64,000 nucleotides of DNA, taken from assembly GCF_003545765.1 (NCBI RefSeq), contig NZ_QXIO01000001.1, positions 124,001 to 188,000 on the forward strand. Reading direction: 5' to 3'. Source of the stretch: Colwellia sp. RSH04 (GTDB lineage: Bacteria > Pseudomonadota > Gammaproteobacteria > Enterobacterales > Alteromonadaceae). A program made the translations under genes and the position numbers. Positions 56,724-64,000 of the stretch are shown here, piece after piece. Every line of letters begins with the position of its first letter. The stretch's first letter is position 1. A model generated the notes under the pieces. The model saw only the letters and a program-made list of their open reading frames with translations. It was not told the origin of the DNA and did no database searches.

Positions 56724-59700
56724 TTAAAAAGCACTTTCAACAATAGGAAGAATGGTATTATAACTCGAGGGCTGTCTTTCATACTCATCAGTACCATCGC
56801 CAAAACTTGAAATTGATTGAACCAGTAAATTGAAACCTAACTCTGCTGATAAACTATCTGCTTCTTCTGTCACCATATTTGCGATAATATCTTCAGCGTG
56901 CCACACCGTACCATCAGCAAATTCAAATTGTTTTTCAAGTAATAGATCACGATTATTCCAACCCATTATCGTAATTATAGCATTATCCGGTAATGCAACC
57001 GATAGATTTCTTCCTCTACCAGAAACCGTAACCGTTATATCCGCAGGGGTAATAGTTTGATCAAAACGTATAATATCAAGACCATAAAAATCACTTATTG
57101 TATCGTTACCATCTCCCAAACTATAGTTATATACATCATTGCCTTTTCCACCATACACGTCATCGTCACCTAACCCCATATCATAATGAGTGCCAAAAAC
57201 TGTAGAGCCATTATAAATATAACTGTCACCTTCAACACCTACTATGACCATATTTGAGAAAATATCTTCATCTTGCCATACCGTACCATCTGAAAACTCA
57301 AGTTGCTCTATACGTGACTCAGTAATTACTCTATAAATACCACCACTTGTATAATAAGTAGTTTTCCTCCAGTCAATAATAGTCACCACTTGTCCATCAG
57401 GTAGTGTGATAAACATATCAGTATCACTGGCCGTAATTGAAATGTTTTCAGGTGTGATGCCTACACCAAAACGTAACGTATCATTTCCTTCTAACTCATT
57501 AATAACATCGTTACCATCGCCTAATTCATAAAGGTAAACGTCATCACCATTTCCACCATTTAAAGTGTCATCTTTAAGTCCACCATTAATCACGTCATTT
57601 CCGTCATAACCATTTATAATGTTAGTATTTTCATCACCAACTAAAGTATCGCTTTCACTGGTGCCTTCTATGCTTGTGACGATTTCAGGTTCTAAATCGG
57701 TATATAGCTTTTGTGCAGCAAGTTGGATTTCTGGATAAGTCATCACTGAGCCATCAAAGAACTCAAAACTCTCGATGATATACGATCTATCGACTCGTTC
57801 CTCACTACTTAAAGCCCTAGTAACTAACGGTATAAATGCATTTTCAACTGTAATGCTATCTCCAGTTAAATTGCCGCCATCGTCTAACAGCTCAATAATC
57901 CAGTGACTTTCAGTTTCATCATGAGTAATTCTTAAGTTATCGGCAGTTATACCTACACCAAAAACAATTTTATCTTCACCATTATTTTCTAGGATGACAT
58001 CTTGACCATCGCCAAAATTAAATAGGTAAGTATCATCACCAGAACCACCAAAAATAGTGTCATTACCTAATCCCGCATCAAATGTAGTACCAAATTCAAG
58101 TGGACTATAATCTAAACTGTCATCACCATCTGTCCCCACTACAACCATATGACTGAAAAAATCTGCAGCTTCCCAAACCGTTCCATCAAAAAACCTAATA
58201 GTACTAACGCTAAGTATGTCAGAATTATTGCCTTGTATAGAAAGTTTATCTCCCGTTGAGGTGTATATGTCCATATTACCAGACCAAACGTCATCACTTG
58301 CTTCAATACTTATATTTTCAGTTGTGATCCCCTTACCAAGTTTAAGATAATTTTCACCGTCACTGTCAATGATAATGTCATTACCATCACCTAATTTATA
58401 ACGATAGATATCACTGCCTATTCCCCCCTGCAATATATCATCTCCGCCACCAGCATCTATAACGTCGTCACTATCAGTACCCGTAATAGTATCTGATTCT
58501 TCAGAGCCTTTAATTGGTTCAATATAAGGAACTTCAGCATGTAAAGCGCCCCATTCATAGCCTGTACCACCCAAACCAAATACAAAGCGTTCGATAGTCC
58601 AAGTATCATCAATAAACTCTTTTGGGCCAAATATTGCCTCATGCTTTGGAATATACTCGTCATCAGTTCTAAAACGGTAATAATTGGTAATTATTAATTT
58701 ACTATAATTTGAAAGAGATAAAATTAAATCATTCCCATCTTTTGAAAGCTCTAAACTATCAGTTCCAACATCTATACCGAAATACACTGTATCAAAGCCA
58801 CCATTTTGATCTTCATATATACGTACAGTACCCATACCCCAATTAAAAAAATAGTCGTTAGAATACTGCACTGCTGAAGTTTGAGCCCGCGATGTAATAT
58901 TTTCTAAATTAAGTGATGTACCATCATAAAATTCAATACTCTCTATTTGCTTATCTAAATCTTTAAAAGCATTGTTGATTGTTATTTTATCTCCTGTTAA
59001 ATCACCAAAATCATCATAAAGCTCAATTAACCAATGACTTTCTGTAACATCATGACTTATTCTTAAGTTTTCAGATGTTATACCTTCGCCAAACACAATC
59101 TTATCTGAGCCAAGGCTATCAGTAATGACATCAACACCATCACCAAAATTAAAGACATACGTATCATTTCCAGCACCACCATATAAGTAATCCCTACCTT
59201 TACCGCCAGTTAATTCATTATCACCCACATCACCAGTTAAGTAATCACTCCAAGATGAACCTACAATATTTTCAATAGCAACTAATGTATCTCCAGTGGC
59301 ATCTCCATACCATGCCTTTCCAGAGCTTAATTCTACATCAACGCCTTCTATGCTGGTGCTGTAATCAACGGTATCAATACCATATCCACCAGAAAGATAA
59401 TCAGCTCCTTCACCACCCACTAAATAGTCATTGCCCTCTCCGCCGTAAAGGCGATCATTGCCCGCACCACCATGAAGAAAATCATCACCAGAGCCACTCC
59501 TTATCGTATTAGCTGTTTCATTACCAATAATGAGATCTTTCAAGTTACCGCCACCAGAGGTGTCAATATTGTTTTCATCAGTCTTTTCAGACAGCAACGT
59601 AAATGCACGATCTATGCTTTGCCCCTGTGTGTATTCAAAGTTAGCTATATGAGTATTGCCCGTCTCATCATAGGCTAGGTCTGAAGAGCGCTCAGCTAAG

Positions 59701-62459
59701 CCCATTTCATTTAAAATAGTATTAGCAAAACTGATAGCATCACTTGTTTCACCAGGGGTATTCGTATCACCTAACTTATAAATAAAACTAACTAACTCAA
59801 AAACAAGAGCCGATTGAATTGTATCTTTTACAGCCTTACCTTCTGTGCTTATATAAGTATTCTTATTAAGAGACTGTAAATCAAAACTCATTGAGGGTGT
59901 GTTAGCCCCAATAGTTCCTGGAAACTCAGGGTCTTGCCCTGCAGAAGTTAAAAGGGCACTCTCTGTAGAAGATGTGTCAAAATCAGTATTTATTAATTCA
60001 GGCTTTATAGAAATTTGATACGCATAGTCACTTAACATCTGTCTTGCAATTGCTGACTGACTATAAATAGTTCTTAACGCCATCTTTATCATTTCAACAT
60101 CAGCTGCTTCAAATGCTTCATCGAAATTGAATTTTTTCAGAATATCATCAATAACATTAATCCCTTCTCCTACACGGCCTCCTTCAAGATCAATACCTAA
60201 CATACCATTACTAAAATTGGGTATTGTGACACCATAAGTAATTAATGTTTGACTACCATCTAACTCATAAACTATGTGATATTCTCTCCCTCCGAGACCT
60301 GAACCTGAATAGTCATTTTCAAGATAAACATCAACTTGCAGTCCTGTTTCAACATCTTTGTATTTTCGAAGATATTTACCACCAGTGAATACGTAGGTTT
60401 TATCGCCAATATCTTCTGCACCACCATGTATTGCACCTTGTCCATCAGAGTCATGAATGATTACATGGTTAGCTGATGCGCCAAGATAGTATGAGTCGAA
60501 ACCATCGCCCCCAACCATAAGCTCGGTTCCGAGTGTAAAGCCCATACTACTACCTTTGATTACAATATCTGCATCTTTAGCTTCTGCTTCATTCCATGAA
60601 ACCACATGTAAAGCGCCTTTACCTACCCAAAGAGAATCATTACCATCACCACCATACAGGTAATCTATTCCATCCCCGCCAACCAAAGTATCACGGCCAT
60701 CGCCACCATGAAGTATATTAATTGCTCCCTCGCCATAAACATCTTCTTCACCAGACTCTAAATGATCATCACCTTTGCCCCCCAGAAGAAAGTCACCACC
60801 ATCACCACCATATAACTTATCATTATCTAAGCCTCCTTCTAAATGATCGTCACCTTCTTTTCCATAGAGAATGTCTTTTCCATCGCCACCATATAAACGA
60901 TCGTTTTTAGCGTCTCCTTTTATATTAGAATCATCACCATCCGTACCAAATATTACTCGTTCATAAGTTGCTGAACCACCTTTACCATTGATATTTAATT
61001 CAAGATCTTGACCGTTATTCACGTCTGATTTCATATCAATAAAAGTAACATTGCCTGTAAAACTGCTATCACTATATGTTTTATCATAATCTTTATTTTC
61101 TTGATTATATTCAATCAGCCAGTGCAACATAGCAGCGCGGTCAGTTAAGTATTGCTTTGAGTAGTTTTCAACATCTAATGCATCATTGTTATCATGCTTC
61201 TTGTATAACGTATTGGTAATAGTATTTGAGGTGCCACTAACGACAAAGGGTTGTAAATGTACTAAAGCGTATAAAGACGCTTTTTCGCCTGCCAACGCAT
61301 GGTTAACCGTGTTCTCAGAAACAGCAGTTATGCTATAGCTATTCTCTTCTGTCGTATCTGTGATTTGTTTAATAACACGATATACTTGGTCATGGTCACT
61401 TTCTGTTATAGCGACAGTTTCTTTACCAAATAACCTAGCTAAATGGTTCATCATACCTTCTAGTTCAGTATATTCATCACTTGACGCTTTTGGCAGTAAT
61501 TCATTGGCTTTTTCTAAGGTTATCGAATTATCAAGCAAATAAAGTAAGTTCATTACCGCTAAAGAGTCAACCAACCTGTCCATATCGTGGCTTGGTAAAT
61601 CACCTAATACATCTTCTGCCTCAATGAAAATATTAGTTAATTTTCCTCCAGGATGCGTAGTACTCCATAAAGTTGGCTGAGAAATAGGGTCTAATGGTGC
61701 TTTGAAGTTATTAATATGAGTATTTAATTCAGCCATTTTATTTGGCGTTAAACCAACAACATCACCAATAAGGCTGGCTATAATATCAAAATGGTCACCT
61801 ACAATACCCGCACTATCAAAGGTGGTTGCTTGCTTAGTCATGGAAGGGAATAATAAGGCAAATGTAGCAGCTAAGTGACCTCCGAGAGAATGTCCTGTTA
61901 CATTTATTTTAGTATCAGCAATTACACCAGTTCCTGTAGTGCGACTTGTCTCTTTAAAAACCAAATAGATATCTTCTATAATTTCATAATCAGAATCACT
62001 TTCAACATGACCGACCAGCACGGAGCTTTCTGGTGCTTTATCCCCAGTGTCTACTATCACCTCTTCAAACCCATATTGTGGTACATCAGCGCCTGAACTG
62101 GAAAGACGAAGATAAAAGTTTATTAATTCTGCCACGTGATTATAAGCCATACCATAAGCTGAGTTACTGGCATTAGCATCAGTCCAGTCACCATCTAATA
62201 CGCCATCGGTACCTCGGTTAGCAAGGTGGTATTCACCACTTTCAATATTTTGAAATAATGTCGCTGAAAAGCCCGATTCATTCACCTGTTGAACTACTTT
62301 ATACTTAGAAGCAAAGTACTCTGCTTGTGCTTGAGTTAAACCATCAGGCTCTAAAGCTTTTAAAGCATCAATGAGTGTGACACCTTCCATTCCTACGGAT
62401 AAAGAAGCATAAGCTGCCTGTGCTAACAATGCCTCTTCAAATAGTATTTTGATTTTCAT
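56724..62459 (-). CDS. giant RTX protein with N-terminal lipase domain
   Basis: The 1911-residue protein has an N-terminal lipase-type alpha/beta hydrolase. It carries an ANRGTDG motif (residues 80-86) and the nucleophile elbow GHSLGG (189-194), with the serine at about 191. It then carries many calcium-binding nonapeptide repeats of the GGxGxDxLx type in blocks near residues 490-620 and 985-1110 and again downstream. These alternate with haemolysin-type-related repeat domains (GDGNDVI..LRFGVGITPENI). It has no N-terminal signal peptide, as expected of type I secretion substrates, whose signal is C-terminal. No type I secretion genes are here. It lies 19 bp after a lipoprotein gene whose partial duplicate occurs upstream. 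Confidence 0.92.
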   Translation of the reverse strand: MKIKILFEEALLAQAAYASLSVGMEGVTLIDALKALEPDGLTQAQAEYFASKYKVVQQVNESGFSATLFQNIESGEYHLANRGTDGVLDGDWTDANASNSAYGMAYNHVAELINFYLRLSSSGADVPQYGFEEVIVDTGDKAPESSVLVGHVESDSDYEIIEDIYLVFKETSRTTGTGVIADTKINVTGHSLGGHLAATFALLFPSMTKQATTFDSAGIVGDHFDIIASLIGDVVGLTPNKMAELNTHINNFKAPLDPISQPTLWSTTHPGGKLTNIFIEAEDVLGDLPSHDMDRLVDSLAVMNLLYLLDNSITLEKANELLPKASSDEYTELEGMMNHLARLFGKETVAITESDHDQVYRVIKQITDTTEENSYSITAVSENTVNHALAGEKASLYALVHLQPFVVSGTSNTITNTLYKKHDNNDALDVENYSKQYLTDRAAMLHWLIEYNQENKDYDKTYSDSSFTGNVTFIDMKSDVNNGQDLELNINGKGGSATYERVIFGTDGDDSNIKGDAKNDRLYGGDGKDILYGKEGDDHLEGGLDNDKLYGGDGGDFLLGGKGDDHLESGEEDVYGEGAINILHGGDGRDTLVGGDGIDYLYGGDGNDSLWVGKGALHVVSWNEAEAKDADIVIKGSSMGFTLGTELMVGGDGFDSYYLGASANHVIIHDSDGQGAIHGGAEDIGDKTYVFTGGKYLRKYKDVETGLQVDVYLENDYSGSGLGGREYHIVYELDGSQTLITYGVTIPNFSNGMLGIDLEGGRVGEGINVIDDILKKFNFDEAFEAADVEMIKMALRTIYSQSAIARQMLSDYAYQISIKPELINTDFDTSSTESALLTSAGQDPEFPGTIGANTPSMSFDLQSLNKNTYISTEGKAVKDTIQSALVFELVSFIYKLGDTNTPGETSDAISFANTILNEMGLAERSSDLAYDETGNTHIANFEYTQGQSIDRAFTLLSEKTDENNIDTSGGGNLKDLIIGNETANTIRSGSGDDFLHGGAGNDRLYGGEGNDYLVGGEGADYLSGGYGIDTVDYSTSIEGVDVELSSGKAWYGDATGDTLVAIENIVGSSWSDYLTGDVGDNELTGGKGRDYLYGGAGNDTYVFNFGDGVDVITDSLGSDKIVFGEGITSENLRISHDVTESHWLIELYDDFGDLTGDKITINNAFKDLDKQIESIEFYDGTSLNLENITSRAQTSAVQYSNDYFFNWGMGTVRIYEDQNGGFDTVYFGIDVGTDSLELSKDGNDLILSLSNYSKLIITNYYRFRTDDEYIPKHEAIFGPKEFIDDTWTIERFVFGLGGTGYEWGALHAEVPYIEPIKGSEESDTITGTDSDDVIDAGGGDDILQGGIGSDIYRYKLGDGNDIIIDSDGENYLKLGKGITTENISIEASDDVWSGNMDIYTSTGDKLSIQGNNSDILSVSTIRFFDGTVWEAADFFSHMVVVGTDGDDSLDYSPLEFGTTFDAGLGNDTIFGGSGDDTYLFNFGDGQDVILENNGEDKIVFGVGITADNLRITHDETESHWIIELLDDGGNLTGDSITVENAFIPLVTRALSSEERVDRSYIIESFEFFDGSVMTYPEIQLAAQKLYTDLEPEIVTSIEGTSESDTLVGDENTNIINGYDGNDVINGGLKDDTLNGGNGDDVYLYELGDGNDVINELEGNDTLRFGVGITPENISITASDTDMFITLPDGQVVTIIDWRKTTYYTSGGIYRVITESRIEQLEFSDGTVWQDEDIFSNMVIVGVEGDSYIYNGSTVFGTHYDMGLGDDDVYGGKGNDVYNYSLGDGNDTISDFYGLDIIRFDQTITPADITVTVSGRGRNLSVALPDNAIITIMGWNNRDLLLEKQFEFADGTVWHAEDIIANMVTEEADSLSAELGFNLLVQSISSFGDGTDEYERQPSSYNTILPIVESAF

Positions 62460-62478
62460 GTACTTAATCCCTTAAATA

Positions 62479-63054
62479 TTATTGCTTAAAAAATGTGTTT
62501 TCAATCAAATTCATATGTTTTTCGTGGTAAAAAGCCATACCACGACTATCACGACCTGCAGGGCAATATACTCCTTGAACGGGGTTGTATTTATTGGTTC
62601 TCCCCTGCATATTTAATAAACTCACCGCCTTACTTAATACCTTGCTATCACTCTTTCGAACTATAGCGCTTTCCACAGAATAAATAGGCCCTATCGATGA
62701 AAGCTCTTTTCTTTCAAAAAAGCTAAGAGAATAATGCTGCTCAAAGCGCTCTTTATCGATTAGTAATTTTTTGTTATTGATATAAAAGCTACCATCAAGG
62801 CGGCGCAGTGCTTTTGCACCGGCAGGAATCGGTCTAAAAAGCTCTTCTCCTAACGCCACCCGTTCATAGATAAACTGACCAACCCGCCCTTCTTCAGTAC
62901 AATATTGCTCAAACAAACTATCTGAGCGTATTTTCTCAATGCTACTACAGGCACTAATACTACCAACGACTACAATAAAGAAAGCTGCAAGCACAAGCCT
63001 GATGTATCTGTTGTGCGTATTGTTACTGTTGATTAATGGGTTAAAAAATATCAT
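62479..63054 (-). CDS. lipoprotein of the RTX-lipase cluster, copy 1
   Basis: The 191-residue protein has a hydrophobic N-terminal segment and a lipobox ISAC near residue 36, so it is a likely lipoprotein. I do not recognise the family. It has cysteines near the N-terminal (EQYCTEEGR) and C-terminal (GVYCPAGRD) ends of the mature part. Its start overlaps the stop of the upstream lipase fragment (TAATG), and the RTX lipase starts 19 bp after its stop. It has a close relative in the partial copy 2 at the window end. A partner or protector role for the lipase is a hypothesis only. Confidence 0.75.
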   Translation of the reverse strand: MIFFNPLINSNNTHNRYIRLVLAAFFIVVVGSISACSSIEKIRSDSLFEQYCTEEGRVGQFIYERVALGEELFRPIPAGAKALRRLDGSFYINNKKLLIDKERFEQHYSLSFFERKELSSIGPIYSVESAIVRKSDSKVLSKAVSLLNMQGRTNKYNPVQGVYCPAGRDSRGMAFYHEKHMNLIENTFFKQ

Positions 63055-63509
63055 TAGGCTGCTTCCCTTATTGCTAGTTGTTGCTTACTTTGTGATGTTT
63101 CAAAAGCAAGGTGTCGTAAATTCTCACTTGATGAAACCAGTTTTGAATGCGTAACTTGAAGATAAAAGTTTATTAATTCTGCAACGTGATTATAAGCCAT
63201 GCCATAGGCTGAGTTACTGGCATTGGCATCGGTCCAGTCACCATCTAATACGCCATCGGTACCTCGGTTAGCAAGGTGGTATTCACCACTTTCAATATTT
63301 TGAAATAACGTTGCTGAAAAGCCCGATTCATTCATTTGTTGAACTACTTTATACTTAGAAGCAAAGTATTCAGCTTGCGCTTGGGTGATACTAGTATCAC
63401 TTTCTTTTAACACTTTTGCTAAATCTTCGCCTGTCATTCCAGAGGTTAGACCATCAACATAAGCTGCCTGAGCCAATAAGGCTTCATTAAATAATGTTTT
63501 TATGTCCAT
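63054..63509 (-). CDS. truncated copy of the RTX-lipase N-terminus
   Basis: The 151-residue product matches the RTX lipase over its first 118 residues: an ALLAQAAY start, TQAQAEYFASKYKVVQQ, and NESGFSATLFQNIESGEYHLANRGTDGVLDGDWTDANASNSAYGMAYNHVAELINFYL. It then diverges completely (QVTHSKLV..). It therefore keeps the RGTDG strand but lacks the GHSLGG nucleophile and all RTX repeats, so it should have no lipase activity. The DNA is very similar to the RTX gene over 62103-62340 and 63154-63391. It might be a broken gene or a retained cassette; it begins 12 bp after copy 2 of the lipoprotein. Confidence 0.75.
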   Translation of the reverse strand: MDIKTLFNEALLAQAAYVDGLTSGMTGEDLAKVLKESDTSITQAQAEYFASKYKVVQQMNESGFSATLFQNIESGEYHLANRGTDGVLDGDWTDANASNSAYGMAYNHVAELINFYLQVTHSKLVSSSENLRHLAFETSQSKQQLAIREAA

Positions 63510-63521
63510 ATTCTTATTCCT

Positions 63522-64000
63522 TTAAATTGTTTTTATGTAAATAGTTTTCTCAATCAAAGTTCGATGATTTATCATTGATAAGGGTTGTCCTTTACTATCT
63601 TTACCTACTGGACAGGTAACCCCATTAACAGGTAAGTGCTTTCGAGTTTTCCCCAGCATATTCAATAAGCTAACAGCTTTGCTTAGAGTTTTACCATCAG
63701 ATTTCCTGATAATTGTAGTTTCCAAAGAATAAATAGGCCCTACAGGTGATAACAGTGTTTTTTCCCAAAAATTGCGTATGTAACTATTCTTAAAAGTATC
63801 TTTATCAAGTAAGAGTTTTCCACTATCACTATCAATGAAATAAATACTATCGACTCGGCGTAGCTCCTTTGCATCCGTAGGAATAGGTCTAAAAAACTCT
63901 TCACCTAACGCCACCCGTTCATAGATAAACTGACCAACCCGCCCTTCTTCATTACAATATTGCTCAAACAAACTATCTGAGCGTATTTTCTCAATGCTAC
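63522..64000 (-). CDS. lipoprotein of the RTX-lipase cluster, copy 2 (partial)
   Basis: The gene runs off the window end, so its N-terminus is missing; the frame remains open to position 64000. The visible part begins SIEKIRSDSLFEQYC and is nearly identical to copy 1 over about 40 residues (EEGRVGQFIYERVALGEE.FRPIP). It then falls to moderate similarity (IGPIYSVESAIVRKSD with VGPIYSLETTIIRKSD, KAVSLLNM, GVTCPVGKDS). At the DNA level the first shared stretch differs by about one base in 90. The sharp change in similarity indicates recombination between the copies. Confidence 0.75.
   Translation of the reverse strand, partial: SIEKIRSDSLFEQYCNEEGRVGQFIYERVALGEEFFRPIPTDAKELRRVDSIYFIDSDSGKLLLDKDTFKNSYIRNFWEKTLLSPVGPIYSLETTIIRKSDGKTLSKAVSLLNMLGKTRKHLPVNGVTCPVGKDSKGQPLSMINHRTLIEKTIYIKTI

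Noticed and set aside
60722..60910. Histidine-rich open frame opposite the RTX gene
   Set aside because: The histidines come from the antisense of GGDG repeat codons; there is no ribosome site or promoter.
60000..61000. Regular short repeats that might suggest CRISPR
   Set aside because: They are in frame with the RTX gene and encode GGxGxDxLx nonapeptides, not repeat-spacer arrays. No CRISPR array or cas gene was seen in the window.
56724..64000. Type VI secretion effector reading of the lipase cluster
   Set aside because: The RTX repeats and lack of VgrG, PAAR or Hcp genes favour type I secretion. Only the lipoprotein-partner analogy is kept, as inference.

Overview
This window looks like chromosome from a marine gammaproteobacterium of the order Alteromonadales, most like Colwellia, Thalassotalea and relatives. 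That is an inference from AT-rich sequence, from family-level protein similarity recognised by eye, and from gene order. The informative orders are serB divergent from an smp-like gene, a PilZ protein divergent from radA, the ftsB-ispD-ispF-truD-surE-pcm-yqaA-nlpD-rpoS block facing mutS, a recA with its SOS box, and a sodium-pumping oxaloacetate decarboxylase. No search was run.

Layout. Positions 1-2.1 kb: tRNA-Trp, holD, rimI, a small unknown gene and an orphan MSHA-like prepilin. 2.4-11.3 kb: prfC, argS, a TatD-type nuclease, the smp/serB divergent pair and a large double-PilZ protein. 11.7-16.0 kb: radA, a secreted dipeptidyl peptidase of the DPP IV type, and hpf preceded by a translationally coupled mini-ORF. 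16.1-20.9 kb (minus strand): metA then metH, with a clear MetJ operator over the metA promoter. 21.3-29.7 kb is accessory. It holds an HxlR regulator with two operator-like repeats facing an mdaB-like, redoxin, cupin and DsbA/FrnE-like gene set. That set ends in a truncated carboxymuconolactone decarboxylase-like gene. An opposing metal-type RND efflux operon (adaptor, pump, DUF3240 protein) and a membrane-anchored LuxR-type regulator follow. 30.2-43.2 kb: recA, a GGDEF/EAL protein, mutS, and the long minus-strand cell-division, isoprenoid, RNA-modification, stationary-phase operon ending in rpoS. 43.5-51.7 kb: an unknown protein, a FabH-like synthase, an ABC-2 exporter, tmcA, a small PA3496-like gene, pdxH and an M48 lipoprotein peptidase. 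51.9-55.2 kb: oadGAB. 55.2-56.5 kb: a repeat-rich non-coding stretch and a tRNA operon (Ser-GCU, Arg-ACG, Arg-ACG). 56.7-64.0 kb: a 1911-residue RTX lipase-like protein and a mosaic duplication of its N-terminal region and of a partner lipoprotein, running off the window end.

How genes work together. The metA/metH pair makes methionine under apparent MetJ control. recA and mutS are DNA maintenance genes flanking a c-di-GMP enzyme. NlpD, FtsB and RpoS connect division and stationary phase. The oad genes form a membrane Na+ pump. The accessory region 21.7-29.7 kb reads as a redox-stress module abutting a metal-efflux module. The most unusual locus is the RTX lipase/lipoprotein cluster: lipoprotein and lipase-type genes alternate, and conserved blocks lie next to diverged blocks, as in loci that diversify by recombination.

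The main limits are these. All homology statements are from recognition of motifs and family features. Start codons were moved where family length, Shine-Dalgarno sites or promoters argued for it, and each such choice is stated in its entry.
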